Positions 21,468-31,381 of a stretch of 64,000 nucleotides of DNA are shown here, piece after piece; the stretch's first letter is position 1, and the number at the start of each line of letters is the position of its first letter. The notes under the pieces were generated by a model. It made no database searches and was not told the DNA's origin. It saw only the letters and a list, made by a program, of their open reading frames with translations. The DNA is taken from contig OX467087.1 of assembly GCA_950106755.1 (NCBI GenBank), positions 6,080,047 through 6,144,046 on the forward strand, in the 5' to 3' direction. A program made the translations under genes and the position numbers. Origin of the DNA: Climacium dendroides. Lineage: Eukaryota > Streptophyta > Bryopsida > Hypnales > Climaciaceae.

Positions 21468-24400
21468 TTACCCCCCCTCTAGTCTCGGAGCTGTACGATG
21501 TAGCTGGTGAAATTGTTTGACGACCTGTGGTGCATTTTTGAGATGTACCGCAGGTTCCCAGGAGTTTTGCTCGGGACCGTAACCTGTCCATGAAACGAGG
21601 TACTATAATTTTTTCCATCGACCGTGTAACTGGGAGTCAAGAATCCGATTGACCTCCCATTCTGTATCGCCCTCAGGAGTTACTATGGGTGGAGGCGATC
21701 TTTGTTGCCGGCCCGGGATTGTATCTGAACGGTACTTTTCCAGTAATGAAATATGAAAGACGTCGTGGATGAAGAGCGTGGCTGGCAGCTTCAACCGGTA
21801 CACGACATCTGAAAGTTTGGCCACAATAGGGAAAGGGCCCAAGAATTTGGATGTTAACTTCCTCGATGGGGCTGTAGTGGCAATGTTATCATGGCGTAGA
21901 AGTACTTTGTCCCCTACTAAGAAAGTATACTGTGAATGAGTTGCCCGGTCGTATGTCCTCTTTGCTTGATCTCCAGCTATCTTTATCATGATTTTGATTT
22001 CTTCGTGAATTCCTTGAAGGTAACGAATACGGTCTTCAGTAGCTGGAACAGTAGACGTTGATGGCGTGGAAAACGATAGAGAAGGGTGATAAGCATATGT
22101 TGCATAGAAAGGTGATAGCCCTGTGGCTGAGTGAATCGCATTATTATATGCAAATTCAGCTATCGGGAGTAAATCAAACCAATCGTCTTGTTGCCTTGTG
22201 GTAAACATACGGAGAAACTGTTCGAGAACCTAGTTAACGCGCTCCGTTTAGCCGTCTGCTTGAGGGTGGAACGCAGTTGTGACGCATGGTCGAATTCGTA
22301 AGAGTTCATATAATCGCCGCATGAATTTAGAAACGAAAACAGGACCACGGTCTGAGATTATCTCATCAGGTATTCCATGATGCTTCCAGATGTGGTGAAG
22401 GTACAGATTTGGAGTGCCACTGGAGTCAATTGCCTTAGTCAAAATGTGCTAGTTTCGTATTTTTGTCAACGACGACCAAGATTGCATCATGCCCGGCGCT
22501 GTTTAGCAATTTTACAATGAAATCCGTTGAAATTTTCTTCCACGGGGCTGACGTAGCTGGGATTGGTTGAAGCAGTCCATACGGTGCGTGGTGGGAAGGT
22601 TTCGATCTCTGACAAGTATCGCACCCGTCCACATAGCGATGAACATATCTTCGCAGGGTCGGACAGTAAAAAGTCCGGGATACTAAATCCAATGTTTTGG
22701 CACGTCCTTGATGCCCAACAGTTGGAGCATCATGCCTGAATCGAAGAATTTGCTTATAGATGCTTTTGTCGTTTGGTACCACAATTGTGCCGTGAAATCG
22801 AAGAAGTCCATCGGCCCAGGTATAATGTTGGAACCGCTTGCGAATGTCGAGTGGGGCTTGATCTGCGCCATTTTCAAAGAAAGCCAGCACTGGCTGCAGC
22901 GTCGAGTCTTCTCTGATTGCCGCCCTGATATGCGTCAGAAGGTGTTGGTCTGTCCAGACGGGTTGGCAAGTTTCTAACGCTGCCAGTTTTAGAAGGGGTC
23001 TTAGTTGGTGGCCCGCCCAATCCGTGATATCAGATTGTCTAGATAACACGTCAGCTCGGCCATTCATTGAACCATGTCGATGTTGGATAACAAAAGAAAA
23101 TGTAGATAAAGACTCAGCCCAGCGAGCTTGACGCCGGTTAAGTTGTTTAGTGGTCAAAAAATATTCGAGATTTTTATGGTCCGTTATTACCTTGATCTGA
23201 TGTGGAGAACCCTCCAAATAAACTCGCCAGTCTTTAAATGCTAACACAATACTTAATAATTCTTTGTCGTAAATGTCGTAATTTTGTTCGGCCGGTGACA
23301 TTTTTGAGCTGCGGTAAGCGCAAGGATGTAGATGGCTGTCGTCACCATGTTGAGAAAGAATCCCACCGGTTGCTGTGTCTGAAGCATCCGTTTCAATAAT
23401 AAATGGTTTTTGGAAGTTGGGATGGAATAAGACTAGAGCTTGACAGAAACGGTTTCTAAATTCAATGAATGCTTGATCGGCTTGAAGGTTCCATTGAAAT
23501 TGTTGATCTTTACGTGTTAATGTTGTAAGAGGAACTGCGATTCGTGAATAATCCAAAATAAATCGGCGATAGAAGTTGGCAAAGCCCAAAAATGCCTGGA
23601 CTTCTTTAACATTATTTGGTGTGGGCCAATCCTTGATGATTTGCACTTTATCTTCGCACATTTCCAAACCTTGAGCCGAAACTATCATGCCTAGAAATTC
23701 AACTGATGTGCAATGGAATTGGCATTTGGAAGCTTTGACAAATAGGCCATATTTGTATAAGCGTTGGAGAACTTCACGCACTACTTGGCGATGCTCCTCT
23801 ATATTTTTTGAGAAAATTAAAATGTCATCCAAATAGATTACAACGGAGATGTCAAGAAAATCACCAAAAATTATTTGCATATGTGCTTGAAATTGAGCTG
23901 GAGCATTCATGAGACCGAATGGCATTACCAGATATTCGAATAAGCCATAACGAGTTTTGAACGCCGTTTTGAATTCGTGACCCCGTGCCATTCTGATTCG
24001 GTGGTACGCCTGCCTAACATCCAATTTAGTAAATATAGTTGCCCCCACCAGTCGATCCGTGAGCTCGGGAATTAATGGCAACGGATAACGATTCCGGATA
24101 GTCACTTTGTTGAGGTTTCGGTAATTGATGCAAACCCGAATTGATCCGTCCTTTTTCCGAGCGAACATTATTGGGGCCGAGATTGGTGATTTTGATCTTT
24201 GGATCTAGCCCTTGCCCAAATTTTCTTCCAAGTATCCCCGAAGCTCTTCCAACTCCGCGGGAGACATGGGTCGCAAACCGGTATTCTTTGGTTCTTGACC
24301 TTCCTTAAAATCAATTTTCATGTCGGACATTCCATGCTCCAGTAATTCATTCGACGATTTCTCACTGAAGACTCCTTGTAAATCATGGTATTCCCGCGGG

Positions 24401-25320
24401 ATTGAACTCATGTCATCCTTTGGTTTTTTACCATTGGTATCACCCATTTCCGATATTGTCAGCATATATATCTCTGCATTTTTGGCAGAAAGCCTGAACG
24501 ATGCTGTTGATACTAGCGCGTGTTTCGGGGCCACCAATTTCGAGGGGCTTGGTTGCCGCACCTCAGGCTTGGGCGTCAGGGTTGGCTGCTGCAGTGCCGC
24601 TGTCAGTCTGGGCGCCGTTGTGCATCCGCTACGAGCCCCACCCTGGGCGGTCCCTGCATGACAGGTTATACTGCTGCCAGTCCCGGTCTTTGCACGGCAT
24701 AACGGATCGCAGTCAGTCGTGGCCACTGAATTGACCTCTGTGCTTTGAAGGCAGTTGGTGTGGCAATACTGCGAATCAAAGAGTATTTTCTTTTCCGACC
24801 ACCGTATTGTTGGGTCGTGCTCCACCAACCAGGGGGTTCCCAAAATACAAGGGTAACGGTTAGTGTTAGTCAAATCTGCAACTAACATTTCGTGATGGTC
24901 AGCCACTTTTAATTGAATAGTAGCTTCATGCGTGATTAATCCCGAATTAATCATGCGTCCATCAATAACTCGCACCTCTCGAGGTATCTTCTTTTGGTGA
25001 ATTGTAGCTTTACATTTCTCAGCAAAATCCGGATGCATGAATATCCCCGTCGCCCCGGAGTCCACTAGAGTCTCTGTCGCCAATGAATTTATTTGAGCGG
25101 CTAAGGTGAGGTGAGACCCGGGATCTATCGTAGTCCTAAGGTATAACGGATCGGTGTTCTCTTCTTGCTGCTCTTCATGGAATGATTGCTCTTCTGATAT
25201 AGTAGCGGCAGCAGTCTGCACATTGCCCGGGCACCAAGTCCATTCCCTCAGTCCCGGGCGTTGCCTTTTCCCGAAACAGTGCTGTTCATTTCGAATCCCT
25301 CTGATGCTAGCAAAGACAAA
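21468..25320 (-). pseudogene. pol of gypsy element 2 (PR-RT-RH-IN-chromodomain)
   Basis: The protease site is TLVDSGATG with ILGTPWL. RT has RVCINYRNLNKV, FTKLDVRQAYH, VMPFGLMNAPAQFQ and the catalytic YLDD. RNase H has IETDASDTATG and RADVLSRQ. Integrase has an HHCC finger, STDFIV and ISDRGPVF. The end is a chromodomain (YLVSWTGYGPEQNSWEPA). Pol overlaps gag in a different frame. Breaks: TAG 24205-24207 before the RT; a small deletion, about 8 bases by comparison with relatives, near 22442 after KLAHF; TAA 22248 and TAG 22230, both exactly at the Gln positions of the DGQTERVNQ block; TAG 21603 at the Gln of the KLQYLV chromodomain block. CpG-containing codons lie unchanged between two of these. 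Confidence 0.9.
21471..21484 (-). other. Polypurine tract of gypsy element 2
   Basis: The minus strand reads AGAGGGGGGG immediately before TAA and the LTR start TG, the standard position for plus-strand priming of an LTR retrotransposon. Confidence 0.75.
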
Positions 25321-26366
25321 GGTTTAGATGGATTAGTAGGGCATTTTGATCGAACATGACCAACTTGACCGCAACCCCAACATTTCCCTTGCTTTTGGTA
25401 GTCAAGTCATTCCGCCGCCGTCTTTGCTAATGCTGTGGTCCCTCGAACTGCATCCAATTCCATAGGCACTGGTCCAGAGTTTTTTGGAAGTGCCTGAAAT
25501 CAACCGGTGTGATCCCTTATGGTACCAGTTGATAATTTTGAAGAAGAGGGTTGAGATTGATTGGAGTACGGAGTTAACGGTCGGCGAGTTTGGCGTCGAG
25601 CCCACAACCTTTCATCGATCCTGGATGCCATCGCCATCCACTCTTGAAGATTGCGTGGTTGCGTTTCCGCCGTAGCCACCGAATCAAGAATTTCATCTTT
25701 AAGACCTCCACGGAATCGTGCCACTAAATTGGACTCATTCCAATCAACCTGCGCAGCGTGTTCATTAAAATTAGAAATATACCCTGCAACCAAGCCGGTT
25801 TGTTTAATCCTTCCAAGGCAGTCTTCCGCATTCCCCCTTCGATCGATATCACCGTAAACCGCAATGACTGCCTCACGAAATGCACCGTAATCCACCAACA
25901 TCTCATGATGACGCCCTTCATCCAATGCTTGTAATAGTGGTATGGCCCAATTTTGTGCGGCCCCACCCATGTAAGAGAGGGCATAGGCCACCTTATCCTC
26001 ATCTTGTCGATAAGTGCGGGGCTTTCCCCGAAATACTAATCTAAGCTGAGCAAACCAACGATATACTTCTCCTCCCCTCTTACCCACAAACTTCTCAGGC
26101 TCAGCCACTTTAGACTCCCTCTCTACAACCCTAACCTCATCGTATTTTCCAGACTATTGTGGCTCACGATCAGAGTCTCGAATATTGATAGGAGGTACAG
26201 TCTGTGGTGGTAGTGCCATCGCCCGGTTTGAAATTTGTTGTACCATGTGTGGTAACGCTGATTGAAAAACGGCTTGAATCTGTTGCTATATAAACTCAGC
26301 CCACTCCGCTCCTGCCTCTTCTGGCACTCTCGGTATTCTCGCACCCTCTGGGCTTTCCCGATCCAT
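25248..26366 (-). pseudogene. gag of gypsy element 2
   Basis: From ATG 26366 to TGA 25248, 373 codons. It has a gag capsid region (KRGGEVYRWFAQLRLVFRGK, YALSYMGGAAQNWA, FREAVIAVYGD, LVARFRGGLKDEI) and a single CCHC knuckle (CWGCGQVGHVRSKC). Internal stops in the same frame: TAG 26286 (FI*QQIQ), TAG 26154 (EPQ*SGK), TGA 25500 (before FQALP, where relatives have Arg) and TGA 25407 (before LDYQKQGK). The last TGA looks like the normal gag end, with pol continuing in another frame over a short overlap. Confidence 0.85.
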
Positions 26367-26379
26367 GATTAATTGAGCT

Positions 26380-26412
26380 TAAAAGTAGTTTCATCGTCTC
26401 TCTCGCTGGTCT
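26380..26412 (-). other. Putative self-primer site of gypsy element 2
   Basis: A 33-base segment between the lost 5' LTR and the gag ATG is the perfect reverse complement of 21341-21373 within the 3' LTR, just past its TATA-like word. In Tf1/sushi elements the 5' end of the RNA folds back and primes reverse transcription from such a site, instead of a tRNA. The position and complementarity fit; 33 bases is long compared with the 11 known for Tf1. Confidence 0.75.
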
Positions 26413-27687
26413 ATTTGGGGTGCCCAAATGAACCTTGGTGCACAAGGGAGGACCTTGGGGTGACTTCCCAAGCCTTGCAATAGACTAGGTAGGGAGAATG
26501 AAGAGACTCCCGATCAAACAGGGCGCAATAGCACCCTGGTTTTGAAGTGAACATGAAAGTGTCACACATGCTTGGAAATCTCTTGACAATACGCTTCTAA
26601 TGGCGCAAAGAACGCGCAATTTGGAGTTGTGAGCGAAAAGTTATGGCCGCTCAAAGTTGACTGGGTCCCGGTGGCGCCGGGACACTTGAGGGCTAGGTGT
26701 GAGGGGTTCCCAATGAATCCCACAACAAAGTATGGCATGTGGCATATCATTGGAAAGCTATGAACATAAGGAACCTAAAATGACAAGCATTACAAGGTTC
26801 TAAGACATGAGTCAAAAGTTGTGGCCAAAAGAAGAGCCGTGGTGAAGGCGTGACGCCTCCCCCGGTGCATCCGAATCTTTAGAGGGCCATAACTTTGCGA
26901 GAACTTATCCAAATGGGACGAGTGAGTAGTCCATCGGCATCTAATCGTCGCGTAGATGTCTAAAATGGGCTCGCATGTTGGATTCAGAGCTTGTAGCGCA
27001 AAGTTACGCCGGTTGGAAGTTCGGGAGTCCAAACGATGACGTAACTTGGCAATTTGGGTTGGAAGTGGGTGGTCTTCCACAACCCAAGGTTATCCAAGGA
27101 CTTCCTTCGACCTACGACGGGGGGGTCTGCTGAATACCATAGAGAGTACTATAGGAGGGGTTGGTCTCCCTCCTCACTCCCTCTTGAAGCCTTGGTGAGT
27201 CCCGGTGACTCATGGTTGGTGGTGGTGACTTCACCACCACTTCAAGGCACCATGGGACACTTGTGTGTGTCTCGTGGCATCGGTTGGATGGAGTCCCGCT
27301 CCTTGCTAGGCCTTCTTGGATGTGTCCCGAGTTGTGAGTGCCGGTTACCTTTAGTGAATGAGAGCAAATACAAAAAGGGCTAGCATGGAGTGGGGTGACA
27401 CTCAAGGGCGGTTAGGACCATGGTGAATAGTGCCACCATGGGTCCTTACACATTAAGGTGGAAGTTCCGCCCCATGTTACTAAGTGACATGCTCGGTGTC
27501 ACGACGGGAGTGTGTGCTAGTAGTCCCGGTGACTGGGACTTGGCAAATGAGTTGGAAATGGGGACTAACACTGTGGGTGCTTGGTATGTGCAATGTTAGG
27601 CAGTTGGTGACCAAGTGACGCTGTAAGTGGATTGGGGTGAACCTAGTGAGCTGTTGAGAGCTGGTAGGTGTTATTTGGGTCGCGACA
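26413..27687 (-). repeat. LTR of a different retroelement (family also at 48745)
   Basis: About 1.27 kb. On the minus strand it starts TGTCGCGACCC at 27687 and ends near GGGCACCCC. The segment 26417-27215 aligns by eye with 48745-49543 over its whole length, with many small differences. It abuts the primer site of gypsy element 2 at the point where that element's own 5' LTR should end. Confidence 0.75.
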
Positions 27688-28223
27688 GTCGCCAAGATGA
27701 TATATTTCTTCCTTCTAGCCGTAACGAGAGAAATGGGGCCTATGGAATCTATTTCCCATTTCTCAAATGAACGTAATATTCATTAAAATGAGAGTATTCT
27801 ACCAAAATGAGAGTTACAGAAGTCTAATTTCATTCAAAAATGGAGAAGATAATTCCTCAAATAATATTCAAACTATACAAGAATTAAAATCAGATGAACA
27901 AAAGTAGGAATCAAATATCAGAACCACAAGGTAAACTTTCATATTGACCTTTCACTTGTACACCATGAGTTGTTCCATACATCTCCAATTATGCTTGAGT
28001 AAGGCCAGTGACACTATATTACAGACAACGAACTATAAAGGCCAATAATGTAGTTCATTACATTGCACTGTATACATTGTAAAAGCTATGAGTGTGATTC
28101 ACTCGAGTACTGAGTTGTTTTGTAATATGAACATTGAGCTTTCATGAAGCATGAATGTATGACTCTACATTATGAACAAGTACTTTACGTGTCATTTATT
28201 CTTGAGCTCTACGATTGCCTTTG
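27688..28223. other. Intergenic stretch, no gene seen
   Basis: AT-rich sequence with short repeats (AATGAGAGT) and no supported coding or RNA feature. Confidence 0.4.
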
Positions 28224-28628
28224 TCATTTTCGGCCTGTAGTTGTACTTGCTTGTAATCCATGAGCTTGGAAAGCCCTCATACTTCCTTGAACATCTGAGG
28301 AAGGACCCACGTCCTCACCATATAGTTTCCACTGTGTTGCTCTATCAGAAGGTGAGGACGACATCAGTGTAGCAAAAACATTGCTAGACTTCATGGGCGA
28401 TGGAGAACATGATTTTAGACGATGTGGAGTTGAACTCGGGGGACTATCCACCACCCCATCATCAACAGGCTTTAGGGAGAAGTCCATTGTCGAATTTAGA
28501 GTGGCAGCCGAACACATGAAGTTTCCTGTACTCAGAATTAGATTTTGTCCGTAGTTGGAGAATGAATCAGTTGATGCAGTGCACGGAAGACTGGTGTGCC
28601 GAACAAGAGAGGACGACGTTCCCAAATT
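28224..28628 (-). CDS. Possible 3' exon, unrecognised protein
   Basis: A strong acceptor (CTCTTTCTTTTCTTAG at 28629) opens a 134-codon frame ending at TGA 28224. The protein is Ser/Thr/Pro-rich (SSLVRHTSLPCTASTDSF, DSPPSSTPHRLKSCSPSP) with no domain I recognise. It lies downstream of the FCP1-like gene on the same strand and could be a further exon of that gene or a separate one; no matching donor was fixed. Confidence 0.35.
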   Translation of the reverse strand, partial: NLGTSSSLVRHTSLPCTASTDSFSNYGQNLILSTGNFMCSAATLNSTMDFSLKPVDDGVVDSPPSSTPHRLKSCSPSPMKSSNVFATLMSSSPSDRATQWKLYGEDVGPSSDVQGSMRAFQAHGLQASTTTGRK

Positions 28629-29160
28629 CTAAGAAAAGAAAGAGGTTAGAACAATTCAAAGAAAAACTGTAATCGTAATTACTCCAATATTAGGACTCCA
28701 ATAACAAATATGCAGTTTAGGAACTCCTGGCCATCGAATGAGGTCGACCCGACCTAAACTGGAGGATGAAGAAAATATAGAAAGGTATTCATGAAAAAAA
28801 TATATTATAGAAATTATGTATACCTCTAACCATACATGCAAATGCACAAGCCATTAAGGTCGAGGCAAGCTGAAGTTTACTAGGAACTCAGAGAACAATG
28901 CACATGCCATTCAACACAACTTGACCTGAACTAAAGCAATAATTAAACTACCCTCTCGTAACGCCGATTAGACGATGACACAGTCACTGCATCGACATGG
29001 TTGATGACCAACAATGAAATGCAGTGCGCTATTGATACGCTGAAGACACTCTGACTGCATCCATAAGATTATTGCACATGCCACGATTTCTCTCGTCATA
29101 CAACATCTTCTTTCCAATCTTCCCCGCACTACTCTTGCGAAATGATTTCAACCCTTCATC

Positions 29161-30597
29161 TCAAGCTACGTGAAGTCGCTTGAGCCAGGGCAAAAGGACC
29201 ATGTCCAAATATGAGTCCCTAGGGCCGTTACCCTTGGGAGACCAACTGATGGGGAGAACGACGTTCTCCAATTTGTTCATGAAGTGCTTCAAAGGACTAT
29301 CGTCAACTATGACAGTATTCTCTCGAAGAAATTGCCCATTGAAATTATTAAACAAGGTGTTCGCATCCTTCACGAACTGGTCTTTGGCAGTGCCTGGCTC
29401 CCTGAATGTGACTATCCGGCCTTGTTCCTCACATTTGAGCGTCGTACAAGACTCCTTTCCAAGTATAATGCGGGGCTTATCTAGACCGACAAAAAGATAA
29501 TCGACAATTTTTTGAACGGTAAACTTCTTCATCGAGCTCCAAATAGAAACGTGTACTATCAATCCTAGCTCACGAAGAAAATGAGCGCAATTCGGGCGGG
29601 TGAAGACCGCCTTCGGTCCCACAATCGCAGGAATCGTGGCGGAGTGCGGTTGGTCTGCATTCCTGACGTGCACAGCCCACCCCTTGTACTTGGCGTCTTC
29701 ATAGACACACAAGACTCCATTCAAGTCCAGGACAGCATTCAGCCATTTCTCGGTGACGGTCACCTTAGACGTCAATGGAATCTCAATATCCTTTGACATA
29801 TCTCCACGTTCAGATGGAGAAACCGATCTTTGCTATCAAACGGACAAATGTGCAGCCAGTTACTAAGCTGCACTAACATGTTTCGAAACTCAGGGAAAAA
29901 GGTAAAATCCAAACGTCGCAGACTATGAATACAAAGGTACCTATTAGCATAGAGATCAAGGACGCATGGACACGAGGTTACCTTTTCCCGCAAAGACAAC
30001 GTCGGTCCAACAGGGTCTGGCATTTCAATCCCCAGAAGTTGAGCGTCAGGAATAGAGACGTCATCATCTAAGTGCATGGACTCAGATTTAGATGCACCTC
30101 TACTTGTAGCTTCCATATTGCCACAACCAAATGGTGGACATTGTACGTATTGTACAGGAGCAATAGATTTCGGAAGTTCATTTGGTCCAGTTGAGATAGC
30201 CATCAAAGGAGGTTCTGCAATTCAAGAAGGGCAAGACAAACAAGATTTAAAAATTTTACTGAAAATCCGTATAATTGATTAATAAAATTGAGTACAAAAA
30301 AGTCATCATCTTACATGAAGATATGGATTAGCCAAAAAATTGTTTTCTATCAAAAAGTTTTGTCTCCCACACTAAGGGCCTCTATCTAAGTACAACCTAT
30401 GACACAAATCAGCTCTAGTCGATCTAATTCTATACAAATGACATTGAGTGATTGTGTGGTCAACCTAATGGTGCATCCTGGCCATCCAATGCATCACTCC
30501 GATCATCATCAATGGTGATGGTAGGATCCACGGGCATCTTCGGGCTAGACTCCAAGGTCTCTAAGGACCTGCCACCATCAAGTGGAACTCGTGCCAT
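29161..30597 (-). CDS. FCP1/NIF-like (HAD) phosphatase, three exons
   Basis: Exons 30465-30597, 29982-30214 and 29161-29832 join in phase across two GT-AG introns (30215-30464 and 29833-29981) to give 345 residues without an internal stop. The C-terminal half is an FCP1/NLI-interacting-factor domain: catalytic motif LDLNGVL, RPNCAHFLRELG, VSIWSS, and VIVDDSPLKHF. The usual second Asp of the DxD motif is Asn here; some plant homologues share this, so activity is uncertain. The N-terminal half is low-complexity. The stop is TGA 29161; the same frame stays open for another 43 codons (DEGLKSFRKSS...) to TAG 29029, so the protein may be longer. A GC-rich island lies 168 bases upstream of the start codon. 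Confidence 0.75.
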
Positions 30598-30764
30598 GTC
30601 CTTGTCATCAGGTGGAGGTGTAGGGGTCGAGGGGCACTCCTCAGTAGGAGGAGGAGCTGGAGGATCTGCGGAACCTGCAAGAAGAGTGAGAGAGACAGAA
30701 GGCACCCCAATCAATTTAGGGTTGTCGTGGACGTGCGTTCGCTGCGAAATAGCGTCCAAAATCG

Positions 30765-30985
30765 GACGTCCGGACCCTGCGGACGTAGACGGACGGTTCT
30801 CGGTCGCCGTCCTGCGGGCAGGCGGACGGGCGGACGGGCCAACAGACGGATGGGTGGACGGGCAGACGGATTGGCGGACGGGCGAGCGGACGGAGTGGTG
30901 GATGAGAGAGCGGACGGTGTGGCGGACGGGCGGACGAGCGGACGGGAGAGCGGACGGATTGGCAGACGGGCGGACGCACGAACGG
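30765..30985 (-). repeat. GC-rich CCGTCCG island 1
   Basis: Irregular repeats of CGGACGGGCGGAC on the plus strand (CCGTCCGCCC in the direction of the downstream minus-strand gene) in otherwise AT-rich DNA. It lies just upstream of the FCP1-like gene. Several frames are open here only because the repeat lacks stop codons. Confidence 0.8.
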
Positions 30986-31381
30986 TTCAAGGGCCAAGGG
31001 GTTTATGGAGTCTGGGAGTGACCGACTGAGAGAGTGAGGGTTTGTAACTTTGCATTTTGAGATTTTACATGATTTTCAGTTTGTTTTAGGGTTCTTCTTA
31101 CATATTTGTGAGTTTGGGCACTTTAGAAATTTTTACGTGCTACACACTTGAAATTGAGAACAAAAAATAACACAATGAAGATTTCTTCAATATCACTTGG
31201 GACAAAATCCCCCCAAAATGATAGTTTCATTAATTCTTTCAAGATAATTTGGCAACCTTGTACTACTATGAAATGCTCCAAGAACTAATAAATCTTAGCT
31301 ATTCATCTCTTTAAAATGTAAGCATTTGAGCACCAAGTTCTGTAAATGTTCTTCATTCAAATCCTTTCTAAATTTGAATGC
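30986..31381. other. 3' flank of hAT gene, no other gene seen
   Basis: AT-rich. The hAT frame could extend through TAA 31382 for about 62 codons to TGA 31193 if that TAA were read; otherwise nothing is supported. Confidence 0.4.

Larger units (their letters stand above)
21107..26412 (-). mobile_element. Tf1/sushi-like chromodomain gypsy element 2
   Basis: Minus-strand gag, protease, RT, RNase H, integrase and chromodomain, followed by a polypurine tract and a 361-bp 3' LTR. RT/RNase H wording (FARKKDGSIRVCINY, EFLGMIVSAQG, RADVLSRQ) and the C-terminal chromodomain place it with chromoviruses of the Tf1/sushi or Tcn1 type. It lies about 80 bases upstream of the MULE start codon. The expected 5' LTR is absent: sequence just past the primer region is an unrelated LTR. 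Confidence 0.9.

Noticed and set aside
26123..26344. A separate small gene at the start of gypsy element 2
   Set aside because: It is an out-of-frame shadow; the real gag frame from ATG 26366 runs through this region with two TAG codons.
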